Assembly (NCBI GenBank): GCA_023429135.1
Contig: JAEYWD010000060.1
Coordinates: forward strand, 1 to 14,559
Origin: Bacteroidota bacterium
GTDB lineage: Bacteria; Bacteroidota; Bacteroidia; Bacteroidales; JAAUTT01
Direction: 5' to 3'
DNA length: 14,559 bases
This document shows positions 8,279 through 14,419 of this stretch, in pieces (within the stretch, counting starts at the first letter, position 1; each line of letters starts with the position of its first letter). The translations under genes were made by a program, and so were the position numbers. The notes under the pieces were generated by a model. The model was not told the DNA's origin and searched no databases. It saw only the letters and a program-made list of their open reading frames with translations.

Positions 8279-8362
8279 TACTGAAGTGCGGCCCCAATAT
8301 TAGGTTTACAAATAGTTAAAATTATTCGATCAACATTTACAACTAAAAACCGCACTAAAGTA
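8279..8362. repeat. Imperfect inverted repeat upstream of the terminator
   Basis: Left arm TACTGAAGTGCGG (8279-8291) and right arm CCGCACTAAAGTA (8350-8362) pair over 13 positions with two internal mismatches, around a 58-base AT-rich loop. A shorter repeat, TAATATTG (8263-8270) with CAATATTA (8295-8302), overlaps its left side, so two alternative folds are possible. The function is unknown, and it could be a remnant or part of a structured 3' untranslated region. Confidence 0.45.
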
Positions 8363-8370
8363 CAATTTAT

Positions 8371-8407
8371 AAAAAACGGCAGGAATAGGCACCTTGCCGT
8401 TTTTTTT
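8371..8407 (+). terminator. Rho-independent terminator of the susCD operon
   Basis: Stem AAAAAACGGCA (8371-8381) pairs with TGCCGTTTTTT (8395-8405). GG/CC can extend the stem past a bulged T, and eight consecutive T residues (8400-8407) follow. It is about 200 bases after the last operon gene. The A run before the stem makes it potentially active on the other strand too, but no minus-strand gene ends here. Confidence 0.85.
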
Positions 8408-8428
8408 ATATAGTTATGTGAAGTTAAA

Positions 8429-8461
8429 GTATAATTATATAAACTTTTATCCTAATTATAC
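8429..8461. repeat. AT-rich inverted repeat in the gene-poor stretch
   Basis: GTATAATTA (8429-8437) and TAATTATAC (8453-8461) are perfect 9-base arms with a 15-base spacer. The surrounding 8408-8520 is very AT-rich and holds no other recognisable element, so a chance palindrome is a real possibility. Confidence 0.35.
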
Positions 8462-8520
8462 AGAATCTTATTTAAATTACAATGTCTCGTATTATAATAT
8501 TAAATTATTGAGATATAATA

Positions 8521-8712
8521 ATGTTTTCTTTAGTAAAAAGAAAATATTCTCGTGTTCTTATTATGATAATTAGTGAACTTATTATTAGTATTTATATCAT
8601 CATAATATTGTATTATTTTATCATTCCGCATAAATATGTGTTATTTTCGCAAAATAAAGTTCAGAAAATGGACCAACGTATTCAGAAATTATTTAAAATT
8701 GTTCTTAATTAG
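8521..8712 (+). CDS. Doubtful small membrane ORF, 63 residues
   Basis: This open frame encodes a basic N-terminus (MFSLVKRKYSR), one very hydrophobic Ile-rich segment at about 12-35 that could span the membrane, and a basic, Gln/Lys-rich tail. I recognise no family. The frame lies in a strongly AT-rich stretch, where Ile/Tyr/Lys-rich open frames arise by chance. It has no clear promoter or ribosome-binding context and lies 39 bases before the HTH gene. It could be a real small membrane protein, an upstream leader, or non-coding. Confidence 0.2.
   Translation: MFSLVKRKYSRVLIMIISELIISIYIIIILYYFIIPHKYVLFSQNKVQKMDQRIQKLFKIVLN
8642..8649 (+). promoter_or_regulatory. Possible -7 element for the HTH gene
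   Basis: TATTTTCG differs at one position from TAnnTTTG and lies about 100 bases before the HTH start at 8752. No TTTG is seen at the -33 distance. An alternative, TAAAATTG at 8694-8701, is closer to the gene, with one mismatch. Confidence 0.3.
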
Positions 8713-8751
8713 TTGCCTGCGATAATACTATAATCGAAAAAAACCTGACAA

Positions 8752-9075
8752 ATGGACGCAAATAAAATGATTTTAAGGGAACTTAAACGCAAACACATGA
8801 CCGGAAGGCATCTTGCACAAAAACTTGCCATTGCTCCTTCGGCTGTTCACAGCATTTTAAACCGCTCAACCCTGCAGGTGAAAAAACTTTTTGAGGTTTC
8901 GCAAGCGCTCGAATATAATTTCTTCAGGGAAATAGCCGAATTGCTGCCTTATTCCGAACCAAAAGATAAATTGGATACAGAAGCCATGATGGCACCGCTG
9001 CTGGAACAGATTAAAAACCTTCAGATGGAGAACAGTATATTACGCCAAACACTTAAAGACATTACTTCGCGGTAG
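8752..9075 (+). CDS. Small HTH DNA-binding protein with C-terminal coiled coil
   Basis: This 107-residue protein has an N-terminal XRE/lambda-repressor-like helix-turn-helix (about 6-60). GRHLAQKLAIAPSAVHSILN forms the likely second and recognition helices. After a charged linker, residues about 80-107 (LLEQIKNLQMENSILRQTL) show a leucine-zipper-like heptad pattern suited to dimerisation. It has no sensor domain, so it is probably a small dimeric regulator or nucleoid-type factor. It lies 49 bases before mazG on the same strand, but a consensus -7 element in that gap suggests mazG also has its own promoter. The target is unknown, and no toxin partner is adjacent. Confidence 0.75.
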   Translation: MDANKMILRELKRKHMTGRHLAQKLAIAPSAVHSILNRSTLQVKKLFEVSQALEYNFFREIAELLPYSEPKDKLDTEAMMAPLLEQIKNLQMENSILRQTLKDITSR

Positions 9076-9095
9076 TTTCGTATTGACTGATGCTG

Positions 9096-9103
9096 TATCT
9101 TTG
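9096..9103 (+). promoter_or_regulatory. -7 promoter element of mazG
   Basis: TATCTTTG is an exact TAnnTTTG match. It lies 21 bases before the mazG ATG, giving a leader of roughly 15 bases. The -33 TTTG is not obvious; TTTC at 9076-9079 is too close. Confidence 0.55.
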
Positions 9104-9124
9104 AGGTTTTAATATTCAAAATTA

Positions 9125-9898
9125 ATGGATAAACGACTCGAAGAATTTAAACGCCTGCTCGATGTGATGGACGAGCTGCGCGCAAAATGTCCGTGGGATA
9201 AAGAACAAACCATGGAAAGCCTTCGCCACCTCACAATTGAAGAAACATACGAACTTGCCGATTCAATTCTGGAAGGTAAATACCAGGATATAAAAAAAGA
9301 ACTGGGCGATATTTTATTACATATTGTTTTCTACGCCAAAATTGCTTCGGAACAGAAGCAGTTCGATATTACCGATGTTATAACCGGCATTTGCGACAAG
9401 CTGATTTTCCGGCATCCGCATGTATTCGGAACCGTGGAGGTCGAAAACTCCGACGATGTTAAGAACAACTGGGAAAACCTGAAAATTAAGGAAGGCAGTA
9501 AATCCATTCTGGCAGGAGTACCTGTTTCCCTTCCGGCACTAGTAAAAGCACATCGTATTCAGGACAAAGTGCGTTCAGTGGGATTCGATTGGGAGGACAG
9601 AACTCAAATCTGGAATAAAGTGGATGAAGAACTCAAAGAATTGAGACAGGAATTTGAAAGTGGCGACGATAAAAAAATGGAGGCTGAATTCGGAGATCTT
9701 ATCTTCTCTCTGGTAAATGCAGCCAGACTGTATAATATAGATCCGGAAATGGCCCTGGAAAGAACAAATAAGAAGTTTATCAAAAGGTTCAACTATCTCG
9801 AATCCCAAACTTTGAAAAAGGGCAGATCTCTAAAAGATATGACACTTGCCGAGATGGATGTTTACTGGGAGGAAGCAAAAAAACAAGATGATGTTTAG
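9125..9898 (+). CDS. mazG: Nucleoside triphosphate pyrophosphohydrolase MazG
   Basis: This cytosolic enzyme hydrolyses (d)NTPs to monophosphate and pyrophosphate. It is thought to clean aberrant nucleotides from the pool and, in E. coli, to influence ppGpp levels. Its 257 residues contain two tandem MazG domains, as in the 263-residue E. coli protein. The first has CPWD at 22-25, metal-binding EE at 39-40, ELGD at 59-62 and RHPHVFG at 96-102. The second has EELKELRQE at 168-176, EFGD at 188-191 and the closing LERTNKKFIKRF from 211. All four metal-ligand motifs are intact, so it should be active. It follows the HTH gene, probably has its own promoter, and is convergent with the DUF5606 gene, with a shared hairpin terminator 41 bases after the stop. 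Confidence 0.95.
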   Translation: MDKRLEEFKRLLDVMDELRAKCPWDKEQTMESLRHLTIEETYELADSILEGKYQDIKKELGDILLHIVFYAKIASEQKQFDITDVITGICDKLIFRHPHVFGTVEVENSDDVKNNWENLKIKEGSKSILAGVPVSLPALVKAHRIQDKVRSVGFDWEDRTQIWNKVDEELKELRQEFESGDDKKMEAEFGDLIFSLVNAARLYNIDPEMALERTNKKFIKRFNYLESQTLKKGRSLKDMTLAEMDVYWEEAKKQDDV

Positions 9899-9919
9899 TA
9901 GTAAGACTTTAGTAGTAAG
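9894..9919 (+). repeat. Short tandem direct repeat at the mazG stop
   Basis: TTTAGTAGTAAG occurs at 9894-9905 and again at 9908-9919 (period 14), with a third partial echo GTAAGAC just after. The first copy includes the TAG stop of mazG. Likely slippage-derived. Confidence 0.5.
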
Positions 9920-9938
9920 TCGTAAGACGGAAATAAAA

Positions 9939-9958
9939 AGGCAGCTATTCGGCTGCCT
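9939..9958. terminator. Bidirectional terminator between mazG and the DUF5606 gene
   Basis: AGGCAGC (9939-9945) and GCTGCCT (9952-9958) form a perfect 7-base stem around a 6-base loop. A T-rich run follows on the plus strand (CTTCTTTTTT), and an A-rich run precedes it, giving TTTTTATTT on the minus strand. It can end both convergent transcripts. The right stem lies inside the last codons of the DUF5606 gene. Confidence 0.8.
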
Positions 9959-10388
9959 CTTCTTTTTTAGTCTCTTCAGTACTTTCTTCTTTCTTTTCTT
10001 CCACTTCCAGATCGACCAGATTTTGGCCTTGTAGAAGATTATACCAGGTAATCACTTTTTTCATGTCCGAAACATACACGCGATCGCGGTCGTAATCGGG
10101 CAGAATTTCAGCAAAGTATTTCTTAACCTGATCATCGGTATTCTTAGCTAAAGTTACAGCTCCGCCATTTTCTTTCTTAAAGATTATTCTGAAAACTTCA
10201 GCAAGAGGAACTTCCTTATCTTCAGTATAAACCGCAATATCTTCGAGAGCGCTGATGCGCGATGTAGCGGAAGCATTCTGTCTTTTTTTGTCAACCAGGC
10301 CTTCAACAATTACACCATTTCGTCCCTGAGCAATAAACTTAAATAATCCGCTCTGCCCCGAGATAGCCATTATATCCTTTAAATTCAT
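9945..10388 (-). CDS. DUF5606 family conserved protein
   Basis: This 147-residue cytosolic protein belongs to a Bacteroidota-conserved family of unknown function (DUF5606). The N-terminal core is distinctive: MNLKDIMAISGQSGLFKFIA, then NGVIVEGLVDKKR and ISALEDIAVYTED. A segment near 82-112 contains the family-typical DDQVKKYFAEILPDYDRDRVY. Residues about 127-147 form a disordered Glu/Lys-rich tail, so the conserved part is about 125 residues. No enzyme motif is seen. It is the last gene of the nusB-coaE cluster, 42 bases after the TerB/DnaJ gene, with its own consensus -7 element. The short SH3-like beta start could suit a nucleic-acid or protein-binding role, but that is a guess. Confidence 0.82.
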   Translation of the reverse strand: MNLKDIMAISGQSGLFKFIAQGRNGVIVEGLVDKKRQNASATSRISALEDIAVYTEDKEVPLAEVFRIIFKKENGGAVTLAKNTDDQVKKYFAEILPDYDRDRVYVSDMKKVITWYNLLQGQNLVDLEVEEKKEESTEETKKEEAAE

Positions 10389-10425
10389 AAAAAGTGAGTT
10401 TGGTTCAAAATTTAAAACGAAAGGG

Positions 10426-10433
10426 CAAATTTA
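10426..10433 (-). promoter_or_regulatory. -7 element of the DUF5606 gene
   Basis: On the minus strand this reads TAAATTTG, an exact TAnnTTTG match. It overlaps the stop codon of the TerB/DnaJ gene and lies 37 bases before the DUF5606 ATG. No -33 TTTG is visible, so an internal promoter is possible but unproved. Confidence 0.45.
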
Positions 10434-11156
10434 AACAATTCCACGTTCTTTTTTAATTTTCTCGTAAGCTTCATTCAACTTTTGGAATTTTTCGTTTGCT
10501 GCCTTCCGAAACTCCTCTCCCAGATAGGCAACTTTGTCGGGATGATAGGTAACAGCCATTTTACGATAAGCCTTCTTTACTTCATCATCGGAGGCTGTTG
10601 GTTCTAACTCGAGAATCTTATAAGCCGAATCAAGTGTGTCGCCAACAAACATCGACTTTATGGATTCGTTGTCGGACGCGCTGATTCCAAGACCACTTGC
10701 AATGCGCTGAATGAGGTTTAATTCTGCTTGTTCCATACGTCCGTCGGAATGCGACAAGCCATAAAGGAAATGCATCAGTTGCAACCGCGACGAATAATCT
10801 ACTTTTTGAGAAATCTGTTCACAAACGTCTTCCACAGGGATTTCCTGTTTCAACAGATCCTTCAGTATGGTCAATGCTTCCTGCGTTCCATCAATTCCAA
10901 AATTCTGAACTAAAAACTTTTTTACGTAATCCAGCTCCGACTTCATAATTTTACCATCGGCTTTCATCACGGCAGCAATAAGAACCAGCAAGCTAATGGC
11001 ATAATCGCCCGGAGTGGTTCGCCCCTGATTTACCTGGATGGATTGCGTGGTTACTGAATCGATTATCGTACCGAAAAGAAATCCAATAAGTCCCCCGATA
11101 GGACCTCCAAAGACCCAGCCTAAACCTCCACCGATCCATTTTGCAAAATTGCCCAT
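10431..11156 (-). CDS. TerB-like/DnaJ-domain protein with membrane-anchoring Gly-rich N-terminus
   Basis: This 241-residue protein is built like DjlA. The N-terminal 1-34 is a glycine-rich hydrophobic stretch (GGGLGWVFGGPIGGLIGFLFG) that probably inserts into the membrane. A TerB-like helical domain (about 50-160) carries two acidic turns, KADGKIMKSEL near 65-75 and HSDGRMEQAEL near 136-146. A C-terminal J domain (about 178-240) has the HPD motif at 205-207, needed to stimulate DnaK ATPase. It is therefore probably a membrane-bound co-chaperone that recruits DnaK. It starts 1 base after the coaE stop, so the two are translationally tight. DjlA modulates envelope stress signalling in E. coli; the same role here is inferred. 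Confidence 0.85.
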   Translation of the reverse strand: MGNFAKWIGGGLGWVFGGPIGGLIGFLFGTIIDSVTTQSIQVNQGRTTPGDYAISLLVLIAAVMKADGKIMKSELDYVKKFLVQNFGIDGTQEALTILKDLLKQEIPVEDVCEQISQKVDYSSRLQLMHFLYGLSHSDGRMEQAELNLIQRIASGLGISASDNESIKSMFVGDTLDSAYKILELEPTASDDEVKKAYRKMAVTYHPDKVAYLGEEFRKAANEKFQKLNEAYEKIKKERGIV

Positions 11157-11157
11157 A

Positions 11158-11742
11158 CTATTGTTCTTTGAATATATTATGTAATTCGATAACCTGTTTT
11201 ATTAATGAAACTTCATCATTATTATATATGATATAATTGCTTAACTGCATTTTCTCAGTATCGTCCATTTGATTTTTCATGCGGGCCAAAACAGCGTCCC
11301 TGTCAGTTTTATCGCGCTCCAAAACTCGTTTAATCCTGATTTCAGGCTGAGCATAGACCAAAACCACACTATCAAGATTTTTATAGGTACCGCTTTCGAA
11401 CAAAATAGCAGCTTCTTTAATAATATAAGTTTCATATTGATTGTCTTTCGCGAAATTTTCAAAATCTCTGGTAACGGCCGGATGAACAATAGCATTGAGC
11501 TTCGACAATTCCACCGGATTATTGAACACTTTGGCTGCAAGTCGTTTTCTGTCGACAAAGCCATCAATATAAATATCATCACCAAAACTCCCGATTATCT
11601 GGCTTCGAACCGAGTTGTCCGAATTCAATATTTCCTTCGCACGCATATCGGCATTATACACCTTTACCCCAAGCGTTCTGAATATTTCGCAAACAACGGT
11701 TTTACCGCTGCCTATACCACCTGTTACACCAATCTTTTTCAT
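11158..11742 (-). CDS. coaE: Dephospho-CoA kinase
   Basis: CoaE phosphorylates the ribose 3'-OH of dephospho-CoA with ATP, the last step of coenzyme A synthesis, in the cytosol. The 194-residue protein has the P-loop GGIGSGKT at 8-15. The substrate-binding NAD(M)RAKE block has Asp32. LNAIVHP lies at 82-88, EAAILFESG at 110-118, and the lid region has the RVLERDKTDRDAVLARMKNQ pattern typical of the family. Length is normal (about 200). It lies between the YbbR-like gene (18 bases upstream) and the TerB/DnaJ gene (1 base downstream). A plus-strand open frame over the same bases is a shadow with no family features. Confidence 0.95.
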   Translation of the reverse strand: MKKIGVTGGIGSGKTVVCEIFRTLGVKVYNADMRAKEILNSDNSVRSQIIGSFGDDIYIDGFVDRKRLAAKVFNNPVELSKLNAIVHPAVTRDFENFAKDNQYETYIIKEAAILFESGTYKNLDSVVLVYAQPEIRIKRVLERDKTDRDAVLARMKNQMDDTEKMQLSNYIIYNNDEVSLIKQVIELHNIFKEQ

Positions 11743-11760
11743 TTCAGATAATCAGGAAAT

Positions 11761-12765
11761 TTATTTTTCGATTATAAACTCAACGTTTTTGGGCAAAAAC
11801 TTGGTATTTACAATAAAGTCAGGTGCTTTTTCCAAAGTAACCCTCAGTTTATTGGAACTGTTTGTGGATATTTCCTTATAATCGACAACAGCGCGGAAAA
11901 GATCGGGATTGAGTTTATTATAATCGTTCACAGAGACCATGGTGGAAACTGTAACAAATCCCGGAAAAGTTTTAAGGATAAAATCCGATGGAAGATTGAT
12001 AGCTTCAATGGGAATTGAAAAAGTTTTTTCGGTGAACTTTTCAACAGCAATCACCAAGTCTACATTGTCCCGATTATATTGTAATGTTTTGATGGGAATT
12101 AGTCCAACCTGTTTCCAGAGGGTGTCGTTCACCTTCGATTTTTTTACGACTTCGGTAGTAATCCATCGAAGGGTATCCATAATTACCCGGGGACCAAAAA
12201 CTTTAACCGAATCGGGGATAGAAACAGCTTTTCCCTTTTGCATGAACTGCTTCCGAAAAGAAAGATTTAACCGGGGTTTAACTTTTATGTTCTTGCTCAC
12301 AATATCGTCGAGCACAAAATAAAGTGTATCTGGCTGAACCGAAATAACCTGAAGGTCTTCACCAATCTGGGAGGCCAGCCGTTCCCTGAATCTCCTTGTT
12401 AATATATAGTATAACTGCGACCCGGTATCGATAGGAGTAATTCCGGCAGATGATACATCTAAACGTAAAGGGATAAGACCTGAATAAAATTTATGTTTGA
12501 TGATTGTGAAACCATGCCCGTTTATACGAAGCGATAATTGCTGGGGCACATCCGAAACAACAACTTTTTCGGGAGGAAAGTTTGTGTATCGAACCGGGAA
12601 TTCGAGCTGAACAGAGTAGTTTTTGTTTAAGGCAGTAAGAAACCAAAAGACAGTGGAAATAAATAAAAAAAACAGATAGATTAAAAGTTTATTTTTTAGT
12701 TTAATTCTTTCACTATCTGTCTTTTTTCTAGATCTTTCCAGTTCTGCTTTAAACGAATTTTGCAT
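11761..12765 (-). CDS. YbbR-like domain membrane-anchored protein
   Basis: This 334-residue protein has a short basic cytoplasmic N-terminus, one transmembrane helix (about 27-45, LLIYLFFLFISTVFWFLTAL) and a large beta-rich periplasmic part. The periplasmic part contains YbbR-like repeats: FPVRYTNFPPEKVVVSDVPQ at about 56-75, followed by VSIPDSVKVFGPRVIMDTLRWITTE-type strands. YbbR/CdaR in Firmicutes regulates the c-di-AMP synthase CdaA; in Bacteroidota such proteins commonly sit between yajC and coaE, and their role is not established. No cdaA is in this window, so I do not assign that function. It begins 29 bases after the yajC stop and ends 18 bases before coaE. Confidence 0.82.
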   Translation of the reverse strand: MQNSFKAELERSRKKTDSERIKLKNKLLIYLFFLFISTVFWFLTALNKNYSVQLEFPVRYTNFPPEKVVVSDVPQQLSLRINGHGFTIIKHKFYSGLIPLRLDVSSAGITPIDTGSQLYYILTRRFRERLASQIGEDLQVISVQPDTLYFVLDDIVSKNIKVKPRLNLSFRKQFMQKGKAVSIPDSVKVFGPRVIMDTLRWITTEVVKKSKVNDTLWKQVGLIPIKTLQYNRDNVDLVIAVEKFTEKTFSIPIEAINLPSDFILKTFPGFVTVSTMVSVNDYNKLNPDLFRAVVDYKEISTNSSNKLRVTLEKAPDFIVNTKFLPKNVEFIIEK

Positions 12766-12794
12766 TTACAGGTTTTCCAAAACTAAAAGCCCGA

Positions 12795-13118
12795 TTACTT
12801 CTGTTGAGATAATTCTGAAGGATCTTTGAGAACTGCGTTTTTATCTATTTTCAAACGCATTTTATCCTCTACCTCAATAATAATGGTTTGATCGCTTATT
12901 TCGGCTATCTTACCATATATACCACCGGTAGTAACAATTTTATCACCCTTCTGAAGGCTGTTGCGATAATTTGCAAGTTCTTTCTGTCTTTTAACCTGCG
13001 GACGAATCATGAAGAAATAAAAAACAACAATGATTAACAATAATGGGAGCAGACTCATTAGTCCTGAAGCACCACCTTGCTGTCCTGAAGGCATTAAAAT
13101 AACTGATAACAAATCCAT
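12795..13118 (-). CDS. yajC: Preprotein translocase accessory subunit YajC
   Basis: YajC is a small inner-membrane protein that associates with SecDF-YidC and the Sec translocon. The 107-residue product has one transmembrane helix (about 20-38, LMSLLPLLLIIVVFYFFMI) followed by the family signature IRPQVKRQKE (38-47), SLQKGDKIVTTGGIYGKI and a conserved beta-rich C-terminal domain with IIIEVEDKMRLKIDKNAV. Length is normal (about 110). It is separated from nusB by 129 bases, where a perfect -7 element suggests a second promoter, and it is followed by the YbbR-like gene. Together with nusB and coaE this is a common Bacteroidota gene neighbourhood. Confidence 0.95.
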   Translation of the reverse strand: MDLLSVILMPSGQQGGASGLMSLLPLLLIIVVFYFFMIRPQVKRQKELANYRNSLQKGDKIVTTGGIYGKIAEISDQTIIIEVEDKMRLKIDKNAVLKDPSELSQQK

Positions 13119-13168
13119 AATCTAAAATTTAATATGTAATGTAATTAATAAACAAACCGAACAATTGT

Positions 13169-13176
13169 CAAAAGTA
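13169..13176 (-). promoter_or_regulatory. -7 element upstream of yajC
   Basis: Minus-strand TACTTTTG matches TAnnTTTG exactly, about 50 bases before the yajC ATG. No TTTG is seen at -33. It would allow yajC-ybbR-coaE to be transcribed separately from nusB. Confidence 0.5.
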
Positions 13177-13247
13177 CGATATTTTTTTGATTGTTTGATC
13201 GCTTTAGCCGAAGGTCCATGGTCATTAAAAATGAATGAGACTCTTGC

Positions 13248-14198
13248 TTATTTATCTTCTATTAAACCACGTCCAGTCTTAACAATTGTTTTATTGTCCT
13301 TGAGTTCAACAATTATTTTATCGAGAATTCCATTAATAAACTCATTACTTTTATTTGTGGAATAATACTTGGCCAGTTCAATGTACTCGTTAAGAGTAAC
13401 TTTAATGGGTATTTCGGGAAACTCAACCATTTCTGTAATAGCCATTACCATCAGTTGAATATCCATCAGGGCTATTCGGTCGATTTCCCAGTTTTTGGTA
13501 TACTTTTCAATCAACGTCTTATATTGGTCATACCGGAGAATAATTTTGCGGAAAAGGTTTTTGGCAAATTCCCGGTCGTCGTCGTTTTTGAAAAGGGGAA
13601 GCATATTACCACCCTCGTTGTTATTTTCTTTAAAACGATCAATGGTTCGTAAAATCATACTGATTACAAACTCTATATCATCATTCCAGAAAATATTCTG
13701 TTCTTCAAGCACATGGTACATTAAATCAAGGCTCTCGTATTCCTTCGTAAGAATATCTACAATAAGCTGTTTTTCTTCTGCATAAGTAATTTCGGGCAGA
13801 GACATGTACTTTTTATAATAATCGGATCCTGTTATTGCATAGTAAAGCTTTTTAACAACTTCGTCGTTATTGGCCCACGACAATTTTTTACGTGCCACAT
13901 GCTGGGCAAGACTTAGGTTTTCATTCAATTGCAGGAGCACCCGGTTCTGAACAAAACGGGTATTGGGATTCAGGTCTTCGTAGGTCGGAAGAATTTTATT
14001 GGATGCAATATCTATCCTTTCCTGTGCATACTTACGTACTTCAAGGAGGAGCAACATTAGATAGTGGTAAAGATCGTAAGTTTTATCTATATTGAACCAA
14101 AGACTTTTTTCCGATTTATTTAAGTCGCCTGCTTCATCGTTCAACCAGGCATAAACCACCTGCATAATCTTAATTCGTATCAACCTTCTGCTAATCAT
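13248..14198 (-). CDS. nusB: Transcription antitermination factor NusB, long Bacteroidota form
   Basis: NusB binds boxA RNA with NusE (S10) and promotes antitermination of rRNA transcription. The 316-residue protein is about twice the E. coli length (139). The canonical helical NusB domain is C-terminal (about 205-305), with the signature NEYIELAKYYSTNKSNEFINGILDKI just before the end. The N-terminal half starts MISRRLIRIKIMQVVYAW, which resembles the usual NusB first helix (RRxARxxAxQxLY). A long insert of about 150 helical residues separates it from the rest. Such long forms are common in Bacteroidota, so this is not a fusion error. The stop lies 129 bases before yajC. The promoter appears to be at 14249-14279. 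Confidence 0.9.
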   Translation of the reverse strand: MISRRLIRIKIMQVVYAWLNDEAGDLNKSEKSLWFNIDKTYDLYHYLMLLLLEVRKYAQERIDIASNKILPTYEDLNPNTRFVQNRVLLQLNENLSLAQHVARKKLSWANNDEVVKKLYYAITGSDYYKKYMSLPEITYAEEKQLIVDILTKEYESLDLMYHVLEEQNIFWNDDIEFVISMILRTIDRFKENNNEGGNMLPLFKNDDDREFAKNLFRKIILRYDQYKTLIEKYTKNWEIDRIALMDIQLMVMAITEMVEFPEIPIKVTLNEYIELAKYYSTNKSNEFINGILDKIIVELKDNKTIVKTGRGLIEDK

Positions 14199-14227
14199 CC
14201 TATGTAAAGAGCGTTAAATGAATAATA

Positions 14228-14244
14228 CCCGTTTTAAAAACGGG
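14228..14244. promoter_or_regulatory. Perfect palindrome at the nusB transcription start
   Basis: CCCGTTTT (14228-14235) and AAAACGGG (14237-14244) are exact reverse complements around a single A. It lies 30 bases upstream of the nusB ATG, at or just after the start site expected from the neighbouring promoter. It could be a repressor site or a short 5' hairpin. Confidence 0.5.
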
Positions 14245-14248
14245 ACAG

Positions 14249-14279
14249 CAAAATAAGTTTATTTTTAGGTAACGACCAA
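14249..14279 (-). promoter_or_regulatory. Probable nusB promoter
   Basis: On the minus strand, TTATTTTG (14256-14249) differs from TAnnTTTG only at the second base and is followed by C. A partial -33 element CTTG/TTGG lies about 20 bases upstream, at 14280-14277. Transcription would begin near 14243, inside the adjacent palindrome. Confidence 0.45.
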
Positions 14280-14301
14280 GGTGAATTTTGCAAAAAACGA
14301 T

Positions 14302-14321
14302 GAATTTGTATATACAAGTTC
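14302..14321. promoter_or_regulatory. Operator-like palindrome in the nusB/PUR intergenic region
   Basis: The perfect 12-base palindrome TTGTATATACAA (14306-14317) extends to a 20-base near-palindrome with GAA/TTC ends and one mismatch. It lies between the two divergent promoters, a position typical of a regulator site. The binding protein is unknown. Confidence 0.4.
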
Positions 14322-14369
14322 CTTTTTGTTCAAAAATAATTTACGAAAATCTTTTAAAAAAAACAACTA

Positions 14370-14403
14370 TTTGAGAATTAAATTATTTATTTTTTTACTT
14401 TTG
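14370..14403 (+). promoter_or_regulatory. Promoter of the PUR-like (DUF3276) gene
   Basis: TTTG (14370-14373) and TACTTTTG (14396-14403) match the Bacteroidota -33 and -7 elements, with a 22-base spacing. Transcription would start near 14409, about 10 bases before the ATG at 14420. Confidence 0.6.
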
Positions 14404-14419
14404 ATTGTTTTGAAATAAA

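Noticed and set aside
8167..8520. Mobile-element remnant or MITE
   Set aside because: Inverted repeats are present, but no target-site duplication, transposase fragment or second copy is seen in the window.
11269..11751. Plus-strand 160-codon open frame
   Set aside because: Opposite strand of coaE, which has all family motifs; treated as a shadow.
13892..14095. Plus-strand 67-codon frame
   Set aside because: Antisense to nusB and without a family signature.
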